Below are positions 8,050-17,454 of a DNA stretch of 64,000 bases, in pieces. This stretch comes from Pseudalkalibacillus sp. SCS-8. Lineage in GTDB: Bacteria; Bacillota; Bacilli; Bacillales; Fictibacillaceae. Below the pieces are notes generated by a model. It saw nothing but the letters and a program-made list of their open reading frames with translations. It searched no databases and was not told where the DNA came from. Numbering within the stretch: position 1 is the stretch's first letter; the number at the start of each line of letters is the position of its first letter. The translations under genes were made by a program, and so were the position numbers. The DNA lies in assembly GCF_040126055.1 (NCBI RefSeq), contig NZ_CP143541.1, positions 3,224,001-3,288,000 on the forward strand, read 5' to 3'.

Positions 8050-9942
8050 TTACCACCTTGCTTTCCATTTTGAAACGTACCGATTTCCTATTTTAAAAAT
8101 AACGATGAACAGTAAACCGATCACGAATCCAAAACTTAAGCTATACAAGCTTCGAAGTAATGAAAGGTACAACGGGATATGAAGATGGGTAAACGTGTTC
8201 ACGAGTGACAACCACCCAATGATGGATGGGATCATGCATAGCAAACCGAGTTTCACATAATTCCGCATGAACAAATATAGTCCAAGGACATAGAAAGGAA
8301 ATCCGATCAACAATTCCTTCGTCCGTGGTCTTACAAAAAGCAGATCTTCGAGCATTTGACGGGCCATCAGCTCAAACTCCGACACCGAACCTGCATTTCC
8401 AGTACGGCTGACATAATAGAGCATGACGACACCGAATGCACCGATGATGATCAAGTGCCAGTATTTGATCGGTTTGTCGAGCAATGTAACAGCCTGGTTC
8501 AAACTGAACCGCTTCGTCGTACGTCGGTACACCTCAAACAACACATAGAGAATCGTAAAGGCGATCGGGAAAAGGTATAGGACTTTGACACCGCGGAATC
8601 CTTCACCGACATGAAGGAAGAACTCTGTACCGAACAGAAGCCCTACGACAAGCCAGATGCCGATGAACGAAATACCAACGGCCTTCAAGTATTGAAGGAC
8701 AATCGAACGCTTGTCTTTAATCTCTTTATACGATAACGCAGCGACAACCGGAGTGACAGGTGCGACACCAAGCGCAAGAAGCTTCAACAAAAGCTCATGC
8801 GACGTGACGAGATACAAGAGTGCGACGAGCGCGCCCCCAGCTCCAGCCGCCAGCACCCATTTTCGACTTAAAAATTGACTGACCGCAAGCATTAAGAATG
8901 CAACCGATCCGACAAGGATGACGATCTTCTCCCAGAAATCATGTGCGAGTGACGGGAATGTGAAGGCTTCATCGTTTTGATATTTCGCTGGCATCGCTTC
9001 TTCCAACCCCTGGAAAAAGGCAATATTCTCTTCAATCAGTCTCTTGGCATCTCCTAAAGTCAGCAGGTGGAAATAGAGGACACGGATATTCCGTTCCTTA
9101 ACTGCTCGAACCGCTTCCTCCTCCAATTCGGAAGGTCGCTTCTGTTCGATGTCAAAGCTTCTTAATCGAATCACATTCAAATCGTTTTGAGCAGCGAGGG
9201 ATTCAATTCCTTTTTGTCCATATTGCTCGATCGTCAATAAGGAATACTCGTTCTCCTTTAACCGCTCGCCCCATTTTTCGAAGTCTTTTTCCGGATAACC
9301 AAGTGCTTCCGCTCCGTAGAACAAGACTTTATCGATAGAGCCATTCAAGGTGAAGGCCTGATCCCAAATAAACTCATTTGTTTCGATGATTTCATCGACT
9401 GGGATACGGAGAACGGTCGAATACCCGTATTCTTCTATACGATCGATTTGCTTTTGCGAATAACTGAGGAAAAGATCTTCAATGACCTTCGGATTTCCTT
9501 CAACGAAGATGTAGTCTCGACCATTCATCTCCAGCTCTTTCCAACGATCCTCAAATACGGTCTTGAGTGACTCCTTAAGAGGAATGTCGGTTTCAATATC
9601 CGATATGTATAATCCTTCTTTATCTGGAAGATCCTCAAGCTTCAACCCTGCACCTAATGCAATCGGTACGATGTCATTTTGATCGAATACGAGGATTTGC
9701 CCTTTATCTTCAAGGGAATCGATCGTTTCAGGCATGAAACTGACCGAAGTGACACCGGCTTTGCGAAGTCCATTCAAGACCCGACGTTCTTCAGCGCCTT
9801 CTCGGATCAACTTATCCATTTCATCAAATGGTACGGTGATTTCGTACGTATCGTAATTCCATTCTGCTGTTGCACGCTGATAAATCATCGGTGATGTCAG
9901 AATCAAGGATGCGATGAGTATGATCCAAAGCCACTTTTTCAC
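8050..9942 (-). CDS. DUF5693 family polytopic membrane protein, csaB partner
   Basis: This 630-residue protein has an N-terminal signal/anchor helix (about 3-20) and a hydrophilic outer region (about 25-330) with repeating (beta-alpha)-like segments. About nine to ten membrane helices follow in the C-terminal half (about 333-620). DUF5693 proteins are commonly encoded directly before csaB, as here, with one base between stop and start. Function is not established. By placement it should work in secondary wall polymer assembly, perhaps as polymerase or export component. The outer region starts YDTYEITVPFDEMDKLIREG and has a TIM-barrel-like rhythm. The family name is moderately sure; the role is inference. 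Confidence 0.75.
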   Translation of the reverse strand: MKKWLWIILIASLILTSPMIYQRATAEWNYDTYEITVPFDEMDKLIREGAEERRVLNGLRKAGVTSVSFMPETIDSLEDKGQILVFDQNDIVPIALGAGLKLEDLPDKEGLYISDIETDIPLKESLKTVFEDRWKELEMNGRDYIFVEGNPKVIEDLFLSYSQKQIDRIEEYGYSTVLRIPVDEIIETNEFIWDQAFTLNGSIDKVLFYGAEALGYPEKDFEKWGERLKENEYSLLTIEQYGQKGIESLAAQNDLNVIRLRSFDIEQKRPSELEEEAVRAVKERNIRVLYFHLLTLGDAKRLIEENIAFFQGLEEAMPAKYQNDEAFTFPSLAHDFWEKIVILVGSVAFLMLAVSQFLSRKWVLAAGAGGALVALLYLVTSHELLLKLLALGVAPVTPVVAALSYKEIKDKRSIVLQYLKAVGISFIGIWLVVGLLFGTEFFLHVGEGFRGVKVLYLFPIAFTILYVLFEVYRRTTKRFSLNQAVTLLDKPIKYWHLIIIGAFGVVMLYYVSRTGNAGSVSEFELMARQMLEDLLFVRPRTKELLIGFPFYVLGLYLFMRNYVKLGLLCMIPSIIGWLSLVNTFTHLHIPLYLSLLRSLYSLSFGFVIGLLFIVIFKIGNRYVSKWKARW

Positions 9943-10091
9943 ACAAAAACAATCCTTTCACTTGCTAAAATCTTGGTGGTTGACAGTAATGAAAACCGTG
10001 CAAGACCAAGCCTTCATCCAGGCTGAGCCTTCGCTTTATCTTTATTTTGCATTTAAATATATTCAAAACGTTATACTTCCTAAAGAAGAAC

Positions 10092-10115
10092 AAAGCTTGG
10101 CATACGCCAAGCTTT
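10092..10115 (-). terminator. Terminator of tagO
   Basis: AAAGCTTGGC pairs with GCCAAGCTTT around ATAC. It lies 48 bp after the tagO stop and is flanked by T/A-rich sequence. Confidence 0.8.
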
Positions 10116-10162
10116 TCGTATCTTTTATATCATGCCCATTTGCAACTTAGAATTCCCATTTA

Positions 10163-11215
10163 TTAAATTTTACGTGTATTCGCTACGCGACTGAAGAAAT
10201 TCAATACAGGGCGGTAGTTCGAATCCACGAGTCCGACGATCTCCACCACAAGTTCAATGAAGATGAGCAGGATACCTACAATGAGTAAGGATCCCCACAA
10301 CGTCGTACTTTCGATCATGACTGCAGCAAGCCCGAAAATCGCACTCATTGCGTAAATGATCAATACGGTCGTACGATGACTGAACCCTAACCGCTGCAGG
10401 CAGTGATGCAAGTGCGATTTGTCAGGTGCAGACAAAGGCTTCTTCTTCACGATACGACGTACGATGGCGAACAGCGTATCCGAAATCGGTACCCCAAGGA
10501 TGATGACAGGGACCAATAAGGAGAACAAGGTAATGTTTTTAAATCCAAGCAAGGAAATGACGGAGATAATGAACCCGAGATATAAGGATCCGGTATCCCC
10601 CATGAAAATCTTTGCCGGATTGAAATTGTATACAAGAAATCCAATCGTACTACCTAATACAGCAAAGCCGACAGCCATGACAAACGTGTTTCCATTGACG
10701 ATCGCCATCGTTGAAATGGTGATCAAAACGATGGAGGAAACACCTGCTGCCAATCCATCCAATCCATCAATAAGGTTGATGGCATTCGTGACACCAATGA
10801 TCCAAATCAAGGTGATCGGTATACTTAAATATCCTAAGTCGAGTCGGATATCAAAAGGTAAATTAATGAAGTGAACAACGACACCGCCATGAATCATGAT
10901 TCCAGCTGCGATGATTTGTCCTAGCAACTTGACCTTTGGTGATATTTCGAAAATATCGTCGAAAAATCCCGTTGCGACAATAATGGTTCCTGCTGCTAAG
11001 AGAGGAATCATGTATTGCTGATCGGGCTGTAATAGGTAAAAGCCGATCATCGAGCTGATATAAATTGCGAGTCCGCCAAGGCGTGGCATCACTTTCGTGT
11101 GAACCTTCCGTTGGTTAGGCTGGTCCGTCGCACCGATACGGATTGCAAATTTTTTGATGACAGGTGTCAATATCACGGATGATAAAAAACATATCAACAA
11201 CGTAAGATACAGCAT
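10163..11215 (-). CDS. tagO: Undecaprenyl-phosphate GlcNAc-1-phosphate transferase TagO
   Basis: TagO/WecA joins GlcNAc-1-phosphate from UDP-GlcNAc to undecaprenyl phosphate, the committing step for teichoic acid and secondary wall polymer linkage units, on the inner membrane face. It has 350 residues and about 10-11 membrane helices. Active-site motifs are visible: the aspartate pair D86-D87 in FFDDIFEI, NAINLIDGLDGLAAG (144-158), FMGDTGSLYLGF (about 203-214) and the histidine cluster SHLHHCLQRLGF. The gene stands alone with its own terminator. TagA, needed for the next step, is encoded about 1.7 kb upstream on the same strand beyond the flippase. Confidence 0.95.
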   Translation of the reverse strand: MLYLTLLICFLSSVILTPVIKKFAIRIGATDQPNQRKVHTKVMPRLGGLAIYISSMIGFYLLQPDQQYMIPLLAAGTIIVATGFFDDIFEISPKVKLLGQIIAAGIMIHGGVVVHFINLPFDIRLDLGYLSIPITLIWIIGVTNAINLIDGLDGLAAGVSSIVLITISTMAIVNGNTFVMAVGFAVLGSTIGFLVYNFNPAKIFMGDTGSLYLGFIISVISLLGFKNITLFSLLVPVIILGVPISDTLFAIVRRIVKKKPLSAPDKSHLHHCLQRLGFSHRTTVLIIYAMSAIFGLAAVMIESTTLWGSLLIVGILLIFIELVVEIVGLVDSNYRPVLNFFSRVANTRKI

Positions 11216-11405
11216 ATTCAGGACACTCTCCTATTACAATTCAAAACAAATGATGTCAACATTTGTTTATATACCCGTTTTTTTGACAAACTAAGCCTAA
11301 AATACAATACACAGGGAAAATTATACCATAAAAAGTCAGATTAAAATGCATGTTTTCAATCTTTTTTAGTATGCTCATCTGGATTTTTTTCTCGCTCTGA
11401 TCCAG

Positions 11406-12962
11406 TTATTTCTTGAAAAAGGCACCGATTCCAGGAATTGATCGAAGTTCTTCATTCGAGATCCCTTTGAAACGGATAATGCAGACGAAATAAATCAATC
11501 CGCCAATGATGATGCTGATCAACGAGTACCCGAGTGCGGACAGCCTGCTCCACCCTTCAATATCCAGGAAAAGTGTCGGAAGTCCGATAACGATACCCAT
11601 AAGTATAGACGAACCAGCATGCACAATTGTTTCTTTCGAATAGAACTTTACGTTTGTGTACTTATAAATAAAAAATGAATTCGCGCCAAATAATAAAATG
11701 TAAATCACGAGGGTCGAAACTGCGGCTCCAGTCAAGCCCCATACCTGGATGAATGCAATGTTCAATCCAACCTTCACGATCGCTCCGACTGTGATGATGA
11801 TTGCAGCCATTTTTGCTCGATCCAGTCCTTGTAAGATTCCTGTACCCAGCACGGTCAATGCCGTAAACACGGCGCTTAGATTGATGATGGCAAGAACCAG
11901 GCTTCCATCAAGGTTGGTGAAAAGGGCAAGGTTCAATGGCAGTGTCAAGGCAAATAGACCGGTCGCTGCAGGCCAAGATAATAGGTTTCCTAACCGCTGT
12001 GATTTCTCAATAATGTTATTCGTCGTCACTAAATCCTTTTTGGCTATACTTTTACTGATTGTTGGAATTAACGGTAAAACGATTGATGTTGAGAAAACCG
12101 TTGCAATCTGCACGAGAGAAAGCCCTCTTCCGTACAAACCATACAAATAATTTATGCCTTCACTTGTCCGATCCGCTAATTTCAAGCTTAACGGAATGGA
12201 CAAGGAATCGACGACATTGATCAATGCCATCGTCAGCGCTCCGACACAAATCGGCAGTGAGATCAACAGAATTTTTTTGGATGTTCGCTTGAACGTCGCC
12301 ATGGAATACGGGCTTCCAGCCTTCGGACGAATTGATGCCCTCTGAAACAGGACGCGTAGATAGACAAGTGAAACGATAGCGCCGATCGATGAACCGACCA
12401 TAACACCCGCCGCCACCTTCTCATCAGAAAAGCCGAGCTGGACCATGTAATAAGCGACCCCGATTACTAATGCGACACGTATGAATTGCTCCAACACTTG
12501 AGAGTAAGCGGTCTGCCGCATATCCTCATACCCCTGGAAAAAGCCACGGTAAACCGCCATGTACGGCGCAATCAACAGGGTGGCAGACACGACAATCAAC
12601 GATAAACGCGTTTTTTGCCCGCCCAATACTTCTGCCAGAGGTGCTGAAAATCCTGAGATCAGTGAAAAACTGACCAAGCCGAATAAAAACGCAAGAATAC
12701 TTGCCGTGACGAATATGTTCCGGATCTCCTGCTGGTCTCCTGCTGTCCTAGCACGTGCAATAAGCTGCGAAATCGCGATCGGAATTCCGGCAACTGATAA
12801 AATCAGCGCCGTCATGTACACCGGGTAGACGAGAGAAAATATGCCCAGCACTTCATCCCCTGCGATGTTCTGCAAGGGGATGCGGAAGATACTGCCTAAA
12901 ATTTTTGAGACGAGAGTCGCAATCGTCAACACGAGCGTGCTTTTCACTAAGTTTTGGCTCAT
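11406..12962 (-). CDS. Polysaccharide/lipid-linked oligosaccharide flippase (SpoVB/MurJ/Wzx type)
   Basis: This is a 518-residue, about 14-helix member of the MOP exporter superfamily, which flips undecaprenyl-linked sugars across the membrane. The start MSQNLVKSTLVLTIATLVSK, the segment IFRIPLQNIAGDEVLGIFSLVYPVY and FPLVYP-like loops are characteristic of SpoVB/YtgP-type proteins. It overlaps the tagA-like gene by 4 bp (ATGA), so the two are translationally coupled. A flippase for lipid-linked ManNAc-GlcNAc polymer units is therefore the likely job. A spore-cortex or peptidoglycan lipid II role cannot be excluded from sequence alone. No terminator hairpin is obvious in the 190 bp before tagO. 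Confidence 0.85.
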   Translation of the reverse strand: MSQNLVKSTLVLTIATLVSKILGSIFRIPLQNIAGDEVLGIFSLVYPVYMTALILSVAGIPIAISQLIARARTAGDQQEIRNIFVTASILAFLFGLVSFSLISGFSAPLAEVLGGQKTRLSLIVVSATLLIAPYMAVYRGFFQGYEDMRQTAYSQVLEQFIRVALVIGVAYYMVQLGFSDEKVAAGVMVGSSIGAIVSLVYLRVLFQRASIRPKAGSPYSMATFKRTSKKILLISLPICVGALTMALINVVDSLSIPLSLKLADRTSEGINYLYGLYGRGLSLVQIATVFSTSIVLPLIPTISKSIAKKDLVTTNNIIEKSQRLGNLLSWPAATGLFALTLPLNLALFTNLDGSLVLAIINLSAVFTALTVLGTGILQGLDRAKMAAIIITVGAIVKVGLNIAFIQVWGLTGAAVSTLVIYILLFGANSFFIYKYTNVKFYSKETIVHAGSSILMGIVIGLPTLFLDIEGWSRLSALGYSLISIIIGGLIYFVCIIRFKGISNEELRSIPGIGAFFKK

Positions 12963-13699
12963 TTTCGTTCCTTAGCTTTCTGTTCATTGATTTTTTTCAT
13001 AAAACGAGGAATCGCCATCATCCGTCCGATTCGGGATGGTTGATTCAGCAATCGGTAAAACCATTCAAGATGCACCTTCTGCCAAAAGACCGGCGCCCGT
13101 TTCACGGTACCTGCCCATACATCGAAGCATCCTCCGACACCCATGAACACACCTTTTTCAAAACGCTCCACATTTTGATTGATCCACTTTTCCTGGCGTG
13201 GGAAACCGAGTGCAACAAAAACAAAATCGGGCTTTAACCGCTCAATCTCATCGGCAATCTCATTCTTCTCCCAATCAAAATACCCGTTATGATAACCGAC
13301 GATTTTCAAATTCGGATACGTTTCTTCAATTTGGTTTTTCGCTTGTCGGATAACTTCTTCCTTCGCCCCCAACAGATAAACGGATAACTGCTTCTCATTC
13401 GCTTCAGCCAAAAAGCCTTTCATCAGGTCGAATCCCGTTACACGCTCTGGAAGTGGCGTGCCGAGTTTATCGGCTGCTTTTACAATTCCGATTCCATCCG
13501 CCGTCACATAATCCGCTTGCTGAAGGATATCCATATACGATTGATCCTCATTCGCATGCATGACAATTTCCGGATTCGCCGTTACGATTGTCGCCTTTTT
13601 AGACGGAACGGCATGCTCCGTTACAATATGCTTTATAAAATCATTCAATGTCGTTTTTACAAATGGGACTCCAAGTATTTTCACTCTAGGAATTGCCAT
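12959..13699 (-). CDS. tagA: N-acetylglucosaminyldiphosphoundecaprenol N-acetyl-beta-D-mannosaminyltransferase TagA
   Basis: This WecG/TagA/CpsF family (GT26) enzyme adds ManNAc from UDP-ManNAc to GlcNAc-PP-undecaprenol made by TagO. It has 246 residues, the usual size. The active-site stretch is visible: T40-A-N42-PEIVMHANED and ADYVTADGIGIV with catalytic-base aspartate D68. VFVALGFPRQEKWI and FMGVGGCFDVWAGTVKRAP follow. The C-terminus is basic and amphipathic, as expected for membrane attachment. The gene overlaps the flippase by 4 bp. UDP-ManNAc would come from the WecB-type epimerase at 36057-37205. The identity is very likely. Confidence 0.93.
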   Translation of the reverse strand: MAIPRVKILGVPFVKTTLNDFIKHIVTEHAVPSKKATIVTANPEIVMHANEDQSYMDILQQADYVTADGIGIVKAADKLGTPLPERVTGFDLMKGFLAEANEKQLSVYLLGAKEEVIRQAKNQIEETYPNLKIVGYHNGYFDWEKNEIADEIERLKPDFVFVALGFPRQEKWINQNVERFEKGVFMGVGGCFDVWAGTVKRAPVFWQKVHLEWFYRLLNQPSRIGRMMAIPRFMKKINEQKAKERK

Positions 13700-13756
13700 A
13701 AGTCATTCTCCTTATCCTTACATTTGAGTTCAAAGAATAACTTTATCATACCAAAA

Positions 13757-13788
13757 AGAGAACGCAACAAGAAATTGTCGCATTCTCT
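13757..13788 (-). terminator. Terminator of the SLH-glucosaminidase gene
   Basis: On the minus strand AGAGAATGCGACAA pairs with TTGTTGCGTTCTCT (two wobbles) followed by TTTTT. It lies between this gene and tagA. Confidence 0.8.
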
Positions 13789-13800
13789 TCCAGAATTTTA

Positions 13801-15711
13801 TTATTTTGCTACCTTAAGCTCAGTCGTCAATTCGCTATGCTTTCCATCATGATAAATGTTCGCTGAACCATACTTCTTATCGATTGGCATGATGTTGAAC
13901 CATTGCCCATCACCACTTGCTACTTCCTTATTGATGATGAATGTGATGCCATTCTTCGGATACGTATAGATGATATTGCTTCCTGTCGCTATCGCTTTAT
14001 CCCTTACATTGACTCCGCCAGCGTTAAGCGTGATTCCAAGCTTGAATTTATGCATATCTTTACCGCCGAGCATCTTATCAGCACGATACATTAGACCTGC
14101 AATTTTTTCAGCCCAGTAAGGATCAGAAGCATAACGTACATTCATCCCTCTTGATTTGTTTCCAAGGAACGCACCGTTATATTTCCAGTTTTTCAGATTA
14201 AAGTACCCTGGTTTGATGAATTCACCTGCTACACGATTGATTCCATCCTCAAAAGACTTAAATGTCGTCGCATTTTCTCCAGGGTTCGTATCCGTCGCTT
14301 TCCAACCAAACAAATTATATTTCGATTGAGCGATTTGACTCGTACCCCAGTTACTTTCGTGAATCGCATGAGCTAGGAAGTAAAGCGCGTTGATGCCATA
14401 CTCCGCTTCAGCTTGCTTGAAGTTCTTACCTAATCCGACAAGTGGTGATTTATTGAACCCGTTACGTGGAGTGAAACCATCTTCAATAAATTTATCAAGC
14501 TCGGCCGCTGTGTAAGATGTTTCCGAATAAAGCGGCAGGAACTGGAAGTATTGATACCCTTGTCCAACAAATTTACCCGTGCTCGTATAGAAATCATGTC
14601 CATCCCAGCTGTAATACTTTGTTCCTTCGGTCAAGAATGAAGGTGCGTTCCCTACAACAAGCTTTTCATAACGATCCAGTTGTGGAACATAAATATAGTG
14701 ATAGAGCTCACCAGCGGATGCTTTATAGTACGAACGGCCTTTCAACAGTGCAGTTGGAACCAACGTTACATGATTACTATCTACGTAACCGATGCTTTCA
14801 GCCGATTGTACCTTGATCCAACCATCTCCTGCTTCAATGAAATTAAATTCAGCACCTGAGTTGACGTACGTGATCGTGCTTCCGCTCAAGCTTTTCGATT
14901 CATAAACAACGGTTAACTGGTTCGTATGCGTGTAACCTGCTTTAATCCAAACGATCTTCTTCCCATTCATGATGAAGTGGTCGTTTGAAGCGATGTTCTG
15001 CTTAGCCTGGTCGAATGTTTCGAATTGGTCAACGACAACAACCTCACCAGATCCATTCACTTTCGCCGTGCTATATTCATAATTTTTCGGAGGCGTCATT
15101 ACAGTAAGAAGTCGGTCAATGACGACTGCAGCTTCTGCACGCGTCGTGTTGGCTTGTGGACGATAGGTCCCATCAGGATTACCATTTACGATTTTCAAAG
15201 AGATGACACGCGCGATATCATCGAGCAAGCTCGGGTGAATTTTATCCTTATCGGTAAAATTGACTTCAGCTTCAGATGCTTCAATCGCCTTCGTCTTCAA
15301 CGCCTGGTTGATGACGACTGCCATATGTTCTCTTGAAATATTGTTGTTCGGTTTGAACGTGCCATCCGGGTACCCGTTGATGATTTTAACAGCTGCCGAT
15401 TTATGTATTGGTCCATAATACCACTTGTCTAACTCGACATCTTGGAACGGCTCGAAGTTAGGATCGTCAGGTAGATCCAATGCCCTTGTAACGAATGCCG
15501 CGAATTCTGCTCGCGTCACTTTACTGTTGGGACGGAATTCCCCATTTCCATACCCCATCATAATGCCTTTTTCATTCAAATGTCTTAACGATTTTTCAGC
15601 CCAGTGGCCTGTGATATCGTCCTCTGCAGCAGATACATTCGGTGCAATGGCTCCAAATGCAACAACTAAAACAACCATGAAAACCCATAAACGCCTAAAC
15701 CCAAACTTCAT
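13801..15711 (-). CDS. SLH-anchored beta-N-acetylglucosaminidase (GH73)
   Basis: This secreted wall hydrolase has 636 residues. A signal peptide ends near ANVSAA-type residues 23-29. Three SLH repeats follow at about 32-75, 92-135 and 155-200, with TRAE at 66-69, SREH at 126-129 and TRAE at 190-193. SH3-like beta segments lie at about 225-320. A GH73 glucosaminidase domain covers about 405-545 with catalytic-type E452 in HAIHESNWGTS and the YNLFGW motif. A further SH3-like tail is at 555-636. It should bind pyruvylated wall polymer by its SLH domain and cut glycan strands. It lies in the tagA/csaB neighbourhood and has its own terminator. Confidence 0.9.
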   Translation of the reverse strand: MKFGFRRLWVFMVVLVVAFGAIAPNVSAAEDDITGHWAEKSLRHLNEKGIMMGYGNGEFRPNSKVTRAEFAAFVTRALDLPDDPNFEPFQDVELDKWYYGPIHKSAAVKIINGYPDGTFKPNNNISREHMAVVINQALKTKAIEASEAEVNFTDKDKIHPSLLDDIARVISLKIVNGNPDGTYRPQANTTRAEAAVVIDRLLTVMTPPKNYEYSTAKVNGSGEVVVVDQFETFDQAKQNIASNDHFIMNGKKIVWIKAGYTHTNQLTVVYESKSLSGSTITYVNSGAEFNFIEAGDGWIKVQSAESIGYVDSNHVTLVPTALLKGRSYYKASAGELYHYIYVPQLDRYEKLVVGNAPSFLTEGTKYYSWDGHDFYTSTGKFVGQGYQYFQFLPLYSETSYTAAELDKFIEDGFTPRNGFNKSPLVGLGKNFKQAEAEYGINALYFLAHAIHESNWGTSQIAQSKYNLFGWKATDTNPGENATTFKSFEDGINRVAGEFIKPGYFNLKNWKYNGAFLGNKSRGMNVRYASDPYWAEKIAGLMYRADKMLGGKDMHKFKLGITLNAGGVNVRDKAIATGSNIIYTYPKNGITFIINKEVASGDGQWFNIMPIDKKYGSANIYHDGKHSELTTELKVAK

Positions 15712-16047
15712 ACTTTTTTCCTTCCTTCCTTTTATTTTTTGAAACTATAAAACTAGGGATGAAATAACGACAAAATATTTATGATTCTACAAAATGGTTC
15801 CTTATGTAACAAATACTGGTTTTGTAGAGTGAGATGAAAATGTTAGTAATATTATTGATCGTGAGAATATCCAATCGCATTCCGATTATCTCTCCCCACT
15901 TTCTATATCGGTGATAATTACGAATATTTAAGCTTCAAAATTGAAAATAGGTCCTCCAATTTCTTTTCATACAAAAGTATCAATCCATATATTAGAATAG
16001 TAGTAATAAAGTCGGTATATCAGGAAGCAAGGTGAAATTTGGCACCT
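15712..16047. other. Intergenic stretch upstream of the SLH-glucosaminidase
   Basis: These 336 bp are A/T-rich with no frame that has a ribosome binding site and no repeat. They presumably hold the promoter and leader of the SLH-glucosaminidase gene. I cannot place a promoter with confidence. Confidence 0.5.
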
Positions 16048-16083
16048 AAAAAGCTCCAAGGCATTTTAGCCTTGGAGCTTTTT
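16048..16083 (-). terminator. Terminator of the small lipoprotein gene
   Basis: AAGCTCCAAGGC pairs with GCCTTGGAGCTT (12 bp) around ATTTTA, with A and T tracts on both sides. Confidence 0.9.
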
Positions 16084-16093
16084 GTCGAGTCTA

Positions 16094-16474
16094 TTATTTT
16101 TCTTGTATGCTTTTGATGTAGTAGGTTCCTTCTTCTTCTTCATAAATGAAGGTGATTTCAGTTCCTTCTTTTAGGTTGGCGACTGTATCCTTCAATTCTT
16201 CCGTGATTTGAAAGGCTTGAGGACCATCTTCAAGCTCGATTTCAATCGTGTGCGGGTCTGCTTGTCCATTGTAGGTGCCTTCCCCGGTCATTTGTTCAGT
16301 AGCCGGTTCCTCTGAAGTGGCTTCATCTTGCTCACCATTCTGATCATCTGCTCCTGACCCTTGCTCTTCCATGCCAGATTCATTTTCGTTCGATTGACCA
16401 TCTTCGGTCGTACCGCAAGCAGTAACCAGCACGACTGCCAACAGCCACATTCCTATTAAACGCCAAAACTTCAT
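16094..16474 (-). CDS. Small lipoprotein of unknown function
   Basis: The protein has 126 residues from ATG at 16474, which is preceded by GGGGAGG at 9 bases; a longer in-frame start at 16534 has no such site. The signal helix MKFWRLIGMWLLAVVLVTAC ends in a lipobox with the lipidated cysteine at residue 20. A very acidic, Glu/Asp/Gly/Gln-rich linker (about 22-70) follows. A compact beta-rich domain of about 60 residues contains GEGTYNGQADPHTIEIE and ends with EGTYYIKSIQEK. I do not recognise the domain. It is a single gene between tagGH and the SLH-glucosaminidase with its own terminator. It is likely on the outer face of the membrane. Confidence 0.75.
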   Translation of the reverse strand: MKFWRLIGMWLLAVVLVTACGTTEDGQSNENESGMEEQGSGADDQNGEQDEATSEEPATEQMTGEGTYNGQADPHTIEIELEDGPQAFQITEELKDTVANLKEGTEITFIYEEEEGTYYIKSIQEK

Positions 16475-16597
16475 ACATGTTCCTCCCCTGCTTTGATTTA
16501 CCAACATCATAGCAGAAGAAGGCGATTCACCCATCCACCTTTCTTCCTATTGCTGTGTTTTTCATTCCATTCAAGGTCTTTCATCACAATATAAAAA

Positions 16598-16621
16598 ACA
16601 CCGAGTATCTCTACTCGGTGT
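16598..16621 (-). terminator. Terminator of tagGH
   Basis: ACACCGAGTA pairs with TACTCGGTGT around TCTC, next to an A6 tract (U tract in the minus transcript). Confidence 0.9.
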
Positions 16622-16634
16622 CCGTCCGATCTAT

Positions 16635-17453
16635 TTATACCTTCAAAAAGTCCCCTCGTTGCTTTTGCATGACCTTCTCTTTGAACTGCTTCTTTTCTGC
16701 CTTGGTCATCGCTTTGTATTCCTTCAAGAATTTCTTGTATTCCGGAAGGACGTCATCAATGTCCCCGTATTGCTTCACTTCACCAAACTCCAGCCAAAGC
16801 GCCTTATCACAAAAGCTCTTTACCTGTTTCATCGAGTGACTGATGAAGAAGATCGTTTTTCCACGTTCCTTGAACTCGTTCATCTTATCAAGACACTTGT
16901 CCGCGAACGTCTGGTCACCAACCGATAACGCTTCGTCAATGACAAGGATATCGGGATCGATTGTAACTGAAATCGCAAATCCGAGCCGCGATTTCATTCC
17001 GCTTGAATACTTCTTTACTGGCTGATCGATGAATTTACCGATTTCAGCAAACTCGATGATTTCTGGCTCAAGCTTTTGGATTTCTTTTTTCGAAAATCCA
17101 AGCATAAGACACTTCAGCTCGATGTTCTCCCGACCCGTAAGCTGGTTGTTCAAACCGGAGGCGATCGCAATCAAGGATGCTTGTCCGTTGATCGAAATCG
17201 ACCCTGAAGTGGGAGGTATGATACCTGAAATGATGTTCGAAAGCGTAGACTTACCTGCTCCGTTAACACCAACGACACCGATGACATCTCCCTCACTCGC
17301 TTCAAAGCTTACATTTTGCAAAGCATAAAAGTCCTCGCCATATCCGCCTGGAAGTAGGATATCGAGTAATTTATCGGATGTTTTGCTGTACATTTTAAAG
17401 TTTTTCGTGACATTTTCTAATACGACAGACTTTTTCAATACGTTCACATCCAT
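16635..17453 (-). CDS. tagH: Teichoic acid / polysaccharide ABC transporter ATP-binding protein TagH
   Basis: This is the ATPase of a Wzm/Wzt-type exporter of undecaprenyl-linked wall polymer. The 272 residues from ATG at 17453 carry Walker A GVNGAGKST, Q-loop region, signature YSSGMKSRLGFA (typical of TagH/Wzt) and Walker B DILVIDEALSVGD, then the H-loop FISHSM. The ATG follows the tagG stop by one base; an in-frame TTG at 17471 would overlap tagG. No strong ribosome site is seen, so coupling to tagG is likely. It lacks the long C-terminal extracellular extension of B. subtilis TagH (527 residues) and is closer to short Wzt-like forms. The pair exports polymer made nearby. Confidence 0.9.
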   Translation of the reverse strand: MDVNVLKKSVVLENVTKNFKMYSKTSDKLLDILLPGGYGEDFYALQNVSFEASEGDVIGVVGVNGAGKSTLSNIISGIIPPTSGSISINGQASLIAIASGLNNQLTGRENIELKCLMLGFSKKEIQKLEPEIIEFAEIGKFIDQPVKKYSSGMKSRLGFAISVTIDPDILVIDEALSVGDQTFADKCLDKMNEFKERGKTIFFISHSMKQVKSFCDKALWLEFGEVKQYGDIDDVLPEYKKFLKEYKAMTKAEKKQFKEKVMQKQRGDFLKV

Positions 17454-17454
17454 T

